From positions 806,001 through 870,000 of the forward strand of contig JAWWNJ010000045.1 in the NCBI GenBank assembly GCA_037176885.1: 64,000 nt of DNA, given 5' to 3'. The translations under genes were made by a program, and so were the position numbers. The notes below the pieces were generated by a model. The model searched no databases. It was not told the DNA's origin and was given only the letters and a program-made list of their open reading frames with translations. Origin of the DNA: Favolaschia claudopus. Taxonomy: Eukaryota; Basidiomycota; Agaricomycetes; Agaricales; Mycenaceae. This document shows, in pieces, positions 1 through 12,020 of the stretch (position 1 is its first letter; every line of letters starts with the position of its first letter).

Positions 1-402
1 ATCTGACGGATGCGACTACCCAGGAGGAAGCTGGAATCACAGCACCCTTAGCTCATGCGGGAACATTGCTGTTTGTCGTTCCCGGAGAAAAATGGGCGCA
101 TATAGACATCTTTCGTGCGGAAGACTACACTGGAGCGATCACTGAGTGCTTTTCATGGCTCTATTGTGGAACAGCTGAATTATATGCTAACTGCGGCGCG
201 AAGGTCAGATGAGATGCGGCCCGAATGGTTTGATAAAGACAACGTCCCGTTCGATAATATGTGGGAGTCTGACCGACATTGGCTACCTCTACTTCTTACC
301 AATCAGCGCTTTTCTGCCCGCGCGGACTTTGTCAAGGAGGGTGAAAAGTATGTTCCCAGAAGGTGGTGGGTCGGAATCTCTGAACAATTGGCCATAATCT
401 AA
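1..402 (+). CDS. Nudix hydrolase, MTH1/8-oxo-dGTP diphosphatase-like (5' end outside the window)
   Basis: The gene enters from the left edge, frame starting at base 3. Two exons are visible, 1-145 and 204-402, joined across a 58-bp GT-AG intron. The first ends the Nudix box (QEEAGI). The second carries the MTH1 signature SDEMRPEWF, then VPFDNMW and WLPLLL, which closely match the nucleotide-binding C-terminal half of human MTH1/NUDT1. That family hydrolyses oxidised purine nucleoside triphosphates to monophosphates and keeps 8-oxoguanine out of DNA. The N-terminal half of the Nudix fold lies outside. The C-terminus (RRWWVGISEQ) differs from animal MTH1 but reads open to a TAA at 400-402. It converges on the D-amino-acid oxidase gene with 42 bp between stop codons. 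Family assignment is strong; exact substrate is inferred. Confidence 0.8.
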
Positions 403-444
403 GGCAAAAGGTAACAAAATGACCTGTCTCTACACCACATCGTT

Positions 445-1914
445 CTACTCAGCCAACGCTTTCTCTAGTAGCTCTGAGGCTATAGTCGCGGACCCCCATG
501 AACTCTGGTAGCCGTATCCCCCGTGCCTGCAGGATCAATATGAGCAGGGGAGTATGCCTTCAAAGACATGGCTCACCCGTAGTTGAAAACAATGGGGACC
601 TTCTTCTGATCTTGGGAATTGACCCACTCAACCTCGAGTCTGATCCCGCCCTTTCTTCCTGGTCGCAGTCCGCATCCTTCTTCAATGATTATCGGCTGAA
701 GATCCTCCAGCACCGGCTCGCGCTGAGCCCGAACCTCAGGGGGAGCGAGCTCTGGGCAAAGCGCGAAACCGCGTCTTAAAATGTCCTCGGTCGTTTCGTG
801 GCGCGGAACCGGGTACCTGGACCGTTGCGTCAACCAAGATTATTACGACGTCGACAATGACGACAAAACACTGACCAATCGTTCTCTACTTTAATGCCGC
901 CAACCACGATCTGCGGTGCTTCAATAACTGTCAAGGGAAAGTATATACACTTGCCGCACATCACCGCTCCTACGTGGGATGATATATGTCCAGAGACCAA
1001 GCTTGCTACTGATAGTTCTACCGAACTTGATCCATGGCGCACGCAGTACCACGGTTTGACCGCGGATGGGGTATATGTCTTTGTCCTCCACACCTCCCAG
1101 AGTTCGGGCGCCAAGTCCTACACAGACGACCACCGCGGCGGGCGAAGCGAGGGTCTTGCGTCCACTGAATATTCCGGACCCTCCCTCGATGACTTGCGCA
1201 ATGTGCTGAACACTCCCTCGGACGATTGAACCTCCTGCCGCAAGAAAGCGCGACAAGAGATAATTGAGGTAGACCGGGCTGTCGATGGTAAGAGTTTTGA
1301 ACGAGATCCCCTCCACGCATTGCGGCGGCAAAGCGCTGGTCGGCAGCGCTTGATACTAGCTGCAGTCAGGCGCCTTACGAGTCGACGAAATTTGGAGGTC
1401 GGAAACGCACCTCTGGCATGACCTTCAGAACCTCGGGATTTGCCCTGCCCTCTGCGTAATATTCCTCCTGATGGATACGCAGAAAGCAGCCCTCTGCCGG
1501 TCCTCCCGGGGCCGATAGCTCCCACATTGTCTTGAATGTCTCTTGGTCCATTTCTAGAACTTCGTTATGAGCAAATCCTTGACCAGATTGGCCACATACT
1601 CTGTTGACGGACATCCGATCCAGCAAGGCTGACATGATGCGCTCCCTGATCAGAGAATTGATTGGATTTTGGACAGTAAGAATAGCCAACGCCGACTGGT
1701 ATCACTCACCGCCCAGTGGCTCGTGTACTTGATGCTCTTTGGATCGCTGGGTAGAGTTTCTGCAACTATTTCCACATGATATCCTCCTCTTTCTTGGATT
1801 CTGACGGCGGTGGTTAGACCCACCACGCCTGTCGGAGTTGATTGCAAGAACCCAAAGAAGGAAAGTGTAGCCCGCACCAGCACCGATTACCACGACTTGC
1901 TTCAGGTCTTGCAT
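445..1914 (-). CDS. D-amino-acid oxidase (FAD-dependent)
   Basis: Eight exons join in frame: 1914-1878, 1828-1710, 1645-1600, 1559-1411, 1355-960, 910-876, 816-577, 526-445, giving 367 residues, the normal length for the family. The N-terminus has the Rossmann FAD motif VVVIGAGVVG at residues 7-16, split by intron 1. Later come the conserved GAHHVS, WTYIIPRRSGD, GGIKVENDW, CGLRPGRKGGIRLE and FNYGHGGYGYQSSWGSA blocks that line the flavin and substrate pocket. The enzyme oxidatively deaminates neutral D-amino acids to 2-oxo acids, ammonia and hydrogen peroxide, usually in peroxisomes. The predicted C-terminus ends ALAE, not an SKL-type PTS1 signal, so peroxisomal import by the usual route is not evident. 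Introns are 40-64 bp. Acceptor choice at intron 4 (1356-1410) was made because it restores the family sequence MPEYQALP. Confidence 0.92.
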
Positions 1915-2978
1915 TGGGGGCGGAGGAGGTGGTTGGAGACTCTGAGATCGTCAGAGATAGTGGTGAGAGACTAGCGATTTGCCGGCGGGGAACCGGTGCA
2001 AGTAGTGAAACGAGAGGGGCGGGGCACTTTCCTAAAACGAACAGATATAAGGAAGACTGCGCTTAAAACCCTTCCCGCGAAGGTTGATATCGCGTTAGGT
2101 AAGAGATTAGGTACAAGGTTGATGGTGTGTTGACTGTTGTGGATATCTAGCGAGGCACACGGATTTGCAGCAAGGTTCGGGACTTTCAAGCGAGGCTCAT
2201 ATATTTGCCCTCTAGGATTCCCACGGTTGCAAGAGCACAACTTGACCGCAATACAAGTTATTAATGCGAATAATTGTATACGGTTTGTGAGACGTAAAAT
2301 GGGGCGACGCGGGGCAGCGGGCGGGGAGCTGAGGGCTAGATAAAGTCTCGATCGCACTATGGGCCTGGCGCTTCAACTCGATTCTGATCCTTGGCTTATC
2401 ATTGGCAGTAGAAGGCCGTCCGAAAGAGCGCTGGCCCCCTGCCCACATATGTGACCAAGAATAACGACGCTTCCTGCCCCAACCTAATTCTCATATATCA
2501 GCTCAGGCAACGCGCCACCTGACGCCACAATAACTTACAACGTTAGAAAAGTGCACTGACCTTACGGGATCCCGTCTCGACTGCCAGGCCAATTCACAGT
2601 TCTAACATCGCATAGAATTAGTGCCGACGGCTCGCAGACGTAACTATTCAGTAGTCGTTCTATCCTTCAAGTACTTAGTGTGATTGAATTGGAGGGTATT
2701 GAAGTGAACGAACAGAATTGAACACTGTATGAAGGTGTGTGATTTGGGGTCAGTCTAAGCATCGTAAATATTTGAATTGGAAGTAGGACCTCGTTTTTTT
2801 CCTGTCAGGATAAGTCAGGATAATATTTGCCAGCTAGGTCCCCTTTCGGAACGTGCCGACCGGTGAACAGTTTGACCTTTCTGTGCTTGGTGCTGTACGA
2901 GAAACGGCGCACGGAATCGAGTCTGACGGCGCAAAGTTTTCCTCGCAAAGGAGGGTTTTTAGTTGCAAAAAATCACAA
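1915..2978. other. Intergenic, no gene recognised
   Basis: This stretch upstream of the D-amino-acid oxidase start holds only short ORFs with no recognisable protein pattern. The part next to the gene presumably carries its promoter; no clear TATA box was seen. From about 2800 the sequence leads into the palindrome-bearing tandem array. Confidence 0.5.
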
Positions 2979-3472
2979 CCCCTCCCATTGCGAGATGAAC
3001 AAATGTTACAGAATTCACAAACCCCCCCGGGGGGGGTTGTGAAATTCGCGTCCCAAAATGCGTTTCGCGAGAAACTGGAACGAAAATCCATAAACCCCCC
3101 CGGGGGGGGGTTATGAAAAAAATGCGACTCAAAACACATTTTACGAGCAACTCACACGAGAATCCATAAACCCCCCCGGGGGGGGGGTTACGAAAAATTG
3201 CCACTCCAAACGCTCTTCGCGAAAAACTCGAACGAGAATTCGTAACCCCCCCCGGGGGGGTTTATGAAAAAATTGCGACTCAGACGCCCTTCGTCAGAAA
3301 CTGACACGAAAATCCATAACCCCCCCCCCCCCGGGGGGGGGTTACGAAAAATTGCGACTCAAAACTCGCTTCACGAAAAACTGGAACGAGAATTCATAAC
3401 CGGTTGTGAAGAAAATGCGACTCGGAACGCGCTTCACGGGAAACTATTGGCAACCCTCCCATTGCGAGATAA
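2979..3472. repeat. Tandem array of ~75-bp units, each centred on a C(n)G(n) palindrome
   Basis: Six imperfect units repeat with spacing 73-78 bp. Five have a perfect dyad of C's followed by G's flanked by AA and TT (cores at about 3022-3036, 3095-3110, 3171-3187, 3246-3260, 3320-3341). The sixth is reduced to AACCGGTT at 3398-3405. Between cores lies a conserved segment of the type TTGCGACTC, then ACTGGAACGAGAATTCATAA. The array is bracketed by near-identical copies of CTCCCATTGCGAGAT at about 2985 and 3455. The unit length is far too regular for chance and no coding potential is evident. The G and C tracts vary in length, as slippage would produce. Confidence 0.9.
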
Positions 3473-4347
3473 TCAGAGAAGAAGGCTTGGTGGGACGTGC
3501 AAGTGCGCAAGGATGCTCGCTGAGCGACGTCGGGCCATGGAACGAGGGCATCGTGGTGGAAGAGAAGCGCCAGTTCAGCCAATGTTCAACTTCGATTCAA
3601 CCGTGCGAATGTGGCTGACATCAATGATCCACAACTCGACCTTCTCTCCTTTACCACCACCATCGAAAAGCAGCCGTTTCAGTTCCCTCGTTTCCCGCTA
3701 CTGGCTTTAGATGGAATTTGTCACTCATCACCCCCTTCGTTACTCTTGCGGCGTGTCGGCATTACTCTCCTCGCTTAATAATCCAGGCCGTTTTCATCTG
3801 GTTCGCCTCTTTTCATCCTCGAATTCTTCCCCGTCGCGGTCTCTATCTCGCCAGTCTCGTGACAATCGCTTGTGCTTTTGCTCCGAGCTTCTAGCTAGGT
3901 AGCCAGTCCTTACCCTCTCCTAAGCCCCGCAACATCTTCAACCAGATCTTCCTCCAAAATTCTCTCCTATGACCTCTTTGCCTTGTACTCACCAGCAGTG
4001 CTTTGCATCGTCCTTTCACTTCATGTCAATCTCCGCACAGTCTCTCCATCTTTTTGTTGACTGCCAACCTCGCGTTTTTTCCATTCATTCTTCAATCGCC
4101 ACCTTGTTCCGTCTCGTCTCTTCTCACCCATTTATCCGAATGGAAGTTTCGCCTCCAAATTCCCGATGTGCTGGTTCTCTCAAATGCCGTTCAACTTCCG
4201 ATCCTCGGATTCTCTTTACTTCTCCCTGCCGTCGCTTTTTCCTCCCACATGATCCCTTGAACCAACCCCGAGCGTTCCGTTCTCCTCAATAAAGGAAACA
4301 CATCAAAAACGAGTATTCTTCACGGAAGTCAAACTAGTGTACGATCC
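3473..4347. other. Intergenic, pyrimidine-rich on the + strand, no gene recognised
   Basis: From about 3600 the + strand becomes rich in C and T (TCTTC, CTCCC runs), giving Ser/Leu/Phe-rich ORFs that look compositional, not conserved. The same character appears at 28.4-29.5 kb and, on the other strand, at 47.4-48.1 and 50.8-52 kb. The last part is probably the 3' flank of the NADAR gene. Confidence 0.45.
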
Positions 4348-5019
4348 CTACGAGTCCTTCCTCTCTTTCTCCTCTTCCCTTAACACCCGTCTTGCCTCCA
4401 CCAACGCCTTTCCGAGCAAATTCAGTCCCCACTCAGCTTCCTCTTGCGACAAGGCGCTCTGCTCAGTGAATCCTATCCCCCAAATCCTATCAAATGGGCT
4501 CGCCTCGACGAACATGGTGTCCCCAGTCGCGAACAACTTCTTCCTCAAGTCTGCGTTCTGCCGGAACTTGTGTATCGTGCCCTCAATGACAATGCGTTCA
4601 CGATTCTCCACCCAAACGTCCTCCTCGAATCCCTTCACTCTCCGCCCAAGCTTCTTCACTTTCGCCATGTCCTCTTTGGAGGTACCCTGTATGGAGAGCA
4701 CTTCATCCGCTATTTCGTGGTCCGTAAACAACAGCGCTTTTTGCTAAAACAATGTCGGATCAGCCATTCTCTTTGGTTGGGTGTGATGGCACAAAGAATG
4801 TAACGGACGAGCATCATCCAGTGCTCGTTGGAGAGAAACAATATTTCTCGGTCGACACCCTTCATGTTGACTGTTGCGGTGAATGGTGCTCGATACCATT
4901 GCGACGCCCATCCACTGTAGTACAGTCAAATTTAGACTGCCACCTTGTTCACTGGAACATCAGACTGACTTGATATGATTTGTGGACCAGAAAAAGGTGA
5001 AGTCGGCTGCAGAGCGCAT
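4348..5019 (-). CDS. NADAR-domain protein (YbiA-like N-glycosidase)
   Basis: Three exons (5019-4970, 4914-4809, 4743-4348) give 183 residues, the size of a free-standing NADAR domain. The joined protein shows the family blocks in order: FTFFWSTN near the N-terminus, then GWASQWYRAPF, NEHWMM, QKALLF, a central LGRRVKGF, FRQNADLRKKLFATGD and EASPFDRIWGIG near the C-terminus. NADAR proteins cleave N-glycosidic bonds: YbiA acts on early riboflavin intermediates, and bacterial homologues remove ADP-ribose from guanine in nucleic acid. Which substrate applies here cannot be read from sequence. The start codon gives the residues seen at the front of homologues, and both introns restore the family sequence exactly. 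Cytosolic location is inferred because no targeting signal is seen. Confidence 0.85.
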
Positions 5020-5234
5020 ATCAATCGCGGGCGTTGAGTGATTGAGATGAGGGGAGATTCCCAACAACGCCTTTTATATGTATCTCAATTTTGGACAGGA
5101 GCATCCAGTGCGAGTCATTCGGTTCGCATCCTCCATTCACGATGAATCAAGCTGTCAAAGAATGCCAGAGCACAGCATCCCGACACGGTAACGTGCGCGT
5201 ACATATGTCGAAACCGGGATTGAATTCAGACCTG

Positions 5235-6523
5235 TCATGGTATACGCCACATTGCGATCCCACTCCGCTCCTTGTCGACCTCTTTCTTCACCTCCTTACT
5301 GCTCCCACTCCGGATCGCCGCCGCAACGAGCAGCCCGAGCGCCGACTTGAGCGCGCTGCGCGGATCCATCTCGGCGGCCGGGGTCGAAGAAGGCTCCGAT
5401 CCCGATCCCGAAACGACGACGCGCTGCCAGTCGACGCATAGATCCAGGTATTCAAAGAACACGTTGACGATTCCACCGAATTTGCCCTGCTCGACGGTGG
5501 TCTTCTCGGCTTCGGGGTCGTCCTCCGGAACTGCATGCAGCTGGTCAATACGTACGCGCGACATGTACAACGAAAGAGGATGAACATACGAGGAACTTTC
5601 CACAGCTCTTCAAGCGTCAGCGCGTCCCAAGCGACGAGCGGCGCGCCGATTTTGACGGGCACGACGATGGCTGGGCATCCGTTTAGCAGGATGTAGTTGA
5701 TCACGCTTTCCCCTGGACGCGCGGAGGTGGTCCACAGTGTGCGGTGCGGTTTGAGTCCAATGCAAAGTATGACCATCCGGCGGGGCTCGGGTGGTGGAGT
5801 CAGGGCCGTAAGGGTGTGCTCTGGCTCCGATGGCGACGAGGGACGCGAGTGGAGGAGGTTCTTAATGGATGGGATGGAAAGTGCATGGTGAGGCTTGGGA
5901 TGGGCTACAGATTCGGGGGCTGCGGGCGCGGGTTCAGCACAGAGGGTGATCACCATGGCAGATTCTTTGAGGAGGGTTTGCCCCACTCTGTAATCCCCTG
6001 CGACAGAGTCGATCACAGCAAATGGCTGAAAGACCCATGCTGCTTACCCTCAAGGAACGGACCATGGCAGAAGACAATATCGGGCTTCATAGTGCGCGGA
6101 ATAACCGGCCTGCGGGAACTGGCAAACAGATAAGGCGAAAACCAGCCCTTCTCAACGGCCAAATAGTCCTTCACAGTCGCAAAAAGTGAATTATCCCTAT
6201 CCCCTGGTCAAAAAGAGAGCCGAATTAAACAACGACAACGCGCACTTGTGCACACTACTGCGATAAAACCCAAGCGCCGCATCCGTCATCGTGATCTTGA
6301 ATTTGAGGGTAATGAGCAGCTCCTTAATCGCGGTCGTCTCGAGTCGTTTCGAGTGAATGGGAATGACTGCTTTGATAGGTTTGTCGATGAGGAGATCGTT
6401 TGCAGCAGCGGTGGTCAGCGAGAATCCGGCGTGGATTCCAAGCTCGACTAGGATGGTGTCGCCAAATGTAGAGATGACCTCTCCGACAATCGGTCCTAAG
6501 ACTGGGGCCGCGACGACGGCCAT
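5235..6523 (-). CDS. Uncharacterised protein
   Basis: I do not recognise this gene. At least four exons join plausibly on the minus strand: about 6523-6253, about 6200-6048, 5997-5590 and 5530-5235, with 50-60 bp introns at 5998-6047 and 5531-5589. The N-terminal exon is hydrophobic and apolar (LGPIVGEVISTFGDTILVE), followed by VIPIHSKRLETTAIKELL. The middle exon contains a Pro/Ser-rich linker and an ordered stretch around NYILLNGCPAIVVPVKIG. The last exon has FGGIVNVFFEYLDLCVDW and a charged tail (KEVKKEVDKE). No catalytic motif was identified. The 5' end is uncertain: open sequence continues upstream to about 6760 but I could not fix a splice that keeps the frame. A soluble protein with a buried hydrophobic core or a membrane-associated one are both possible. 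Confidence 0.5.
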
Positions 6524-6940
6524 CCCGCCCTACCGTTCCATTTATAATAAACAACGTGTTGTGCGATGAGATTCGGCCGACTCACTGTGGCGGCAATAAC
6601 TGTGTGTACTGCCAGATCGCGAAAACGAATGCAGGGCAGCAACAGTGGCGATGAGTCTCCCCACTATTAAAACTGCTTCAGCGTCGAGAATATAGATCGT
6701 ATGGGAAGCTGGAGGCTATTCGAAAACTGAACACTGGCACAGACCAGCAGATCGCTTGCCATCGAAGACTCCAACTTCCCATTGATATAGATGGCTCACC
6801 GGCGAAAGACACACCACCGAAGTCCCAGCAGCGCGCAAAGACTCGTAACTCGACAACACAATTCGACCAGTCATCGACTAGTCAACACACTTCTTCATGA
6901 GTACATATATCACGATACACTATCGCAAAATAAAAGTCAC

Positions 6941-7319
6941 TTACCCCCACGAGTTTGCGCACAATCCAAGGCGCCGACTTCTCCTGTTCATCGTTTTCAT
7001 TGGAAAGGGATGCTGGGTCGATGGGTCCAAGGGACGAGACGTCTTGCGACATCGTGTACCGTATTCCAAGGCAACGTTTACTGTACGAGTAGTGCAGTTG
7101 TTGTAGTTGTAGTCAGTGGGGGTGAGGGTTGTGAAGCAAGATGCACTGGTCAACGCTGAGTTCAGTTTTTGAAGGCCAGCGCTGATCATTGACATCAGAC
7201 CCGCGCGCGTCGCCGTGACCACCTCATCCAGCGGGAAGATATATGCCAATGCTAGACCCCAGGTTGAGACCAAAGTAAAGCAGAGTAAACCGTAGTTGAA
7301 ACGCGTCGACGAGCACAGT
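6941..7319 (-). other. Possible exon of a membrane protein, unresolved
   Basis: An open frame on the minus strand begins after a TTAG acceptor and reads RFNYGLLCFTLVSTWGLAL, a likely membrane segment, then FPLDEVVTATRAGLMSM and a Ser/Thr-rich end. It lies between the S-adenosylhomocysteinase gene and the uncharacterised gene on the same strand. It could be an upstream exon of that gene, a relic, or chance. No family was recognised. Confidence 0.22.
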
Positions 7320-7670
7320 CTAACGTGAAAGGAAGGGAGATGCCAAAAGGAAATCTTGGATCACCGACAAGCGCTTCGCCAAGCACTACTCAGCCTTCCA
7401 GCTTCAAGAGCGGTTTTTGAGCTTCAGAGAGACATGCAATCATGAGGGCGCGTTGAGGCCTATATCGTGATTCTACCCGAACGTTACATTACAGTCTTTA
7501 CACATCCACGACTCCCCGGAAGCGGAGCATCTCCCTGCCTCTGCCAGACCGACACAATAATACGATCTCCACGGAACGACACACGACATCCACGCAATAA
7601 TAGGTAAGGACGTTGAAGATCCCGTTGGGGTGGCGAGGGCTCGTTGAGGCCGTCTGCAATGATAAGCCAT

Positions 7671-9432
<1,762 letters not shown>

Positions 9433-9712
9433 TTTTTTAGAAGGGAACGTGAAGGGAGAGAAGAAAAAAGATTTGGATTGATCGATTGGCTGATCCCACT
9501 TTATGCTCCGGCAACGTGCCGGCACGCGAACTTGATCCCTCCATCCACTCCCAAGCCCGACTGTCAGAAATATTCAATATCTCGTTGGAAACACCAAGCT
9601 CACAGACGTGAATTGCAGACGTTGAATGCTTGTGTATTGGTTTCTGACGCGAAGAGCGGTTGTATCGAAAATTCCTATCCACAATTCTCTTGCTCGCAAC
9701 CTGTCTCGGAAT
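9433..9712. promoter_or_regulatory. Shared divergent promoter of SAH1 and TPT1
   Basis: Only 280 bp separate the start codons of the divergent S-adenosylhomocysteinase and tRNA 2'-phosphotransferase genes, so the promoters of both must lie here or in the transcribed leaders. No TATA box is obvious. An in-frame upstream ATG at 9626 could lengthen the Tpt1 N-terminus. Confidence 0.5.
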
Positions 9713-10621
9713 ATGGATACATCTGCGTACACACCTTCAAGAAACTCCGAGAACTCTGGTCAGAATCGCAAGAAACCGGCAAAGCCGAAGTCGGAGAACA
9801 AGCGGAGTGGATCATCAAACCCTTCAGCAAAGCTCAGAGGAAATCCGTTGAAAGACTCTGCCGACGTCCAACTCTCAAAAACTCTGTCCTGGCTGCTGAG
9901 GCATGGAGCTCAGAGCGAGCGTCTTCCGATGCGTCCAGACGGCTACGTCCGAGTCACGGATCTGGTGCATATCTTGGTCTTCCTATCGCTGAAACACACC
10001 GAACAAATTAACTGCTAGCTTGCCAATCCAAAACTGAATTCTCTGACTCTTGAAGCCCTGCAGGATATCGTCAAAGCTGACTCGAAGCAACGGTTTGATC
10101 TCGTCTACGAGGAGGACGCGGAAGCTTGGTGTATCAAGGCAAACCAGGGACACTCGATGAAGGTATGCTGAATCCCTCCAACGTTGAGGTCTCCACTCAC
10201 CTGGATACAGTCGGTCAAACTCGACTTGAAGCCCATCCTTTCGGTCTCGAACATCCCCACGGGAATGGCAGTACATGGCACCACCAGGGCTGCATGGGAA
10301 TCCATATCTGTCCAAGGGCTTTCGAAAATGACGCGAAACCACATCCACTTGGCCCAGGGTGTTGTGGGGGAAGGTGTCATTAGCGGTAAGCCTTGCTCTT
10401 TCTGAGCTTTCCCGAGGTTTCAAAGCAAATGCTTCCTAGGCATGCGGGGGTCGTCGCAGATTCTTATTTTTGTGAATGTTCAGCGTGCCATCGACGCTGG
10501 CATCCAATTTTCCTTGTCGAACAATGGGGTCATATTGACAGAAGGCGACGAACAGGGTATCTTGGGGACGCAATATTTCTTGCGGGTAGAAACCTCCAAG
10601 CGAGTGGTCATCTCGGAATGA
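9713..10621 (+). CDS. TPT1: tRNA 2'-phosphotransferase (Tpt1/KptA family)
   Basis: Four exons (9713-9964, 10019-10162, 10211-10385, 10440-10621) give 250 residues. After a basic, Ser/Lys-rich N-terminus comes the Tpt1 domain: LSKTLSWLLRHGA with the catalytic Arg-His pair, DGYVRVTDL, KQRFDL, IKANQGHS, then AVHGTTRAAWESI, MTRNHIHLAQG, GVISGMRGSSQILIFVN and a final NGVILTEGDEQG. Tpt1 removes the splice-junction 2'-phosphate from ligated tRNA by moving it to NAD, releasing ADP-ribose 1",2"-cyclic phosphate and nicotinamide. It is an essential last step of fungal tRNA splicing. All three introns (48-54 bp) restore the family sequence. Translation from an upstream ATG at 9626 would add 29 residues with a basic, amphipathic look, possibly a mitochondrial presequence; the 9713 start is preferred for its position. 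Confidence 0.93.
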
Positions 10622-11572
10622 GAGGTGGCAGTTCGTCTTCCTCTTACCAATCCTCCACTGACTTTGAGGGTAGACGGAGGGTTCATGGGCGTTTTCGAAA
10701 GCGCACAGAACATCTATACGACGACCTCGCTTGTATTGTTACTCTTAGGTGAGTAACTACCTAGCAGGGTCATATTATAGGCGCCTGTGCTGTGCAAAAT
10801 AAGCTTGAAACGCATCTTCAATAACATCAAGTACGCTATGTTTGTTCCGTACACGGTGGATCGCTCATCACTCTCTCGTTGTGGCTTTCCCGGCCTCTCG
10901 ACGACCGGTCGACTCGTCCGCGATTGGCGTCGATAGATACAACGAGCGCTCATTCCACATCTCCGTCCCTGTGTGATAATGTTCGTTCCACCTGGGTTAC
11001 TCGCTGGCTATGGAAACAAAACGAAACTATGTACACAGGCGTGGGTCCAGGCAATTTTGCATCACCCGCTCGCGAAGCAACGGCATTTACGGCGTAAATC
11101 AGCTATTCAAAGAATGGTTTCGATTATAGACCCTGGAATACGAAGCGTGAGTCAGAACATATGTATGCCTTTGATTCAAGTTCAACCTCTCCATGCCTAC
11201 TTGTCTACATGCGAGTGGTGCATGCGTGTGTTCACTGCTCGACAAAATTGAGTTTGTGTCGGGCATTCAAGTTGCACAGAACACGAAAGGAATACCTCCA
11301 GAATAACCCAAGAGCCTGAAACCACCTGTAACCCTACATATTTCAAAATCCGTATCATGGAACCCGAATCCAAGGGGATTGTCTGTGATTGATTTTATTA
11401 CGGGCGTGTACTAGCGTGTACAGCTGCGGATGAGTTCTTGATGAGTTCAGCGCTTTTCTTGGTTGTTTACCTCACTTTGTCCCATCAAACGCGTTACGTT
11501 ACGTCACGTTCTTTCTTTCCTCTCACCCACTTGTCCAAAGTGCTAAACCCTCGACGCGTCGCCCGCGACGCG
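10622..11572. other. Intergenic, no gene recognised
   Basis: After the Tpt1 stop the same frame stays open for about 40 codons and ends with a hydrophobic run (TTTSLVLLLLG) at a GT site. A start at 10687 would make a tiny protein, but nothing familiar follows. Other ORFs here are short. The right end should contain the promoter of the Som1-like gene. Confidence 0.4.
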
Positions 11573-12020
11573 ATGGCAACCAAGCCAAACGACGAAGCAG
11601 CGGTGGTGGATGCGGGCTGCAAAATCGCGGAAATCATGCAATATAGCTGCGTTCCTAAACGAGGTACTGATGGCCGTCCTACCATCCACTGCGTTCCCAT
11701 TCCGCGTTTGTTTCGCATGTAAGCGTTCCATCCCTCCAACTCCCGCGCCAACCCGTCCCTTCTCTGTCTGTGTCTGTCTGTTGCCCACTCGTAAGCAGAT
11801 GTCCTGATCGGCCAGCGGTGGAAGTTACCCGTGTCCTGAACATCGACGACACAACAGGCTACGTAGAGATGCCTCGAGAGTTGGGGTACGTCTCTTTGTA
11901 TCACATCTGTATGTAGTGAAGTATAGCTTTTGCTTGACCCTTTATCGTAGAAAGAAGCTCCCCGCTGGCAAACCGTGGCGCGAAGTAACCAGATACGAGA
12001 CCGATAGCCATGATTCATAA
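11573..12020 (+). CDS. Som1-like mitochondrial inner-membrane peptidase subunit
   Basis: Three exons (11573-11718, 11799-11885, 11951-12020) give 100 residues. The protein has the compact cysteine layout of fungal Som1: CKIAEIMQYSC, then IHCVPIPRLFRICPDRP and a following AVEVT. Som1 in yeast binds the Imp1/Imp2 inner-membrane peptidase and is needed for maturation of some intermembrane-space proteins; filamentous fungal homologues share the QYxC...C.P..R.FR.C pattern seen here. The intron 1 boundary splits the Ile codon just before the last Cys and restores the motif. A longer N-terminus from an upstream ATG at 11438 is open but does not look like part of the family. The function is inferred from this short motif, so confidence is moderate. 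Confidence 0.65.

Noticed and set aside
2979..3472. CRISPR-like appearance of regularly spaced palindromic repeats
   Set aside because: The spacers between palindromes are themselves similar, there are no cas genes, and the genome is eukaryotic. It is a tandem minisatellite.
10622..10830. Possible tiny membrane protein after TPT1 (start at 10687)
   Set aside because: Only about 35 codons after splicing, no homology recognised, and the frame simply continues that of TPT1 beyond its stop.
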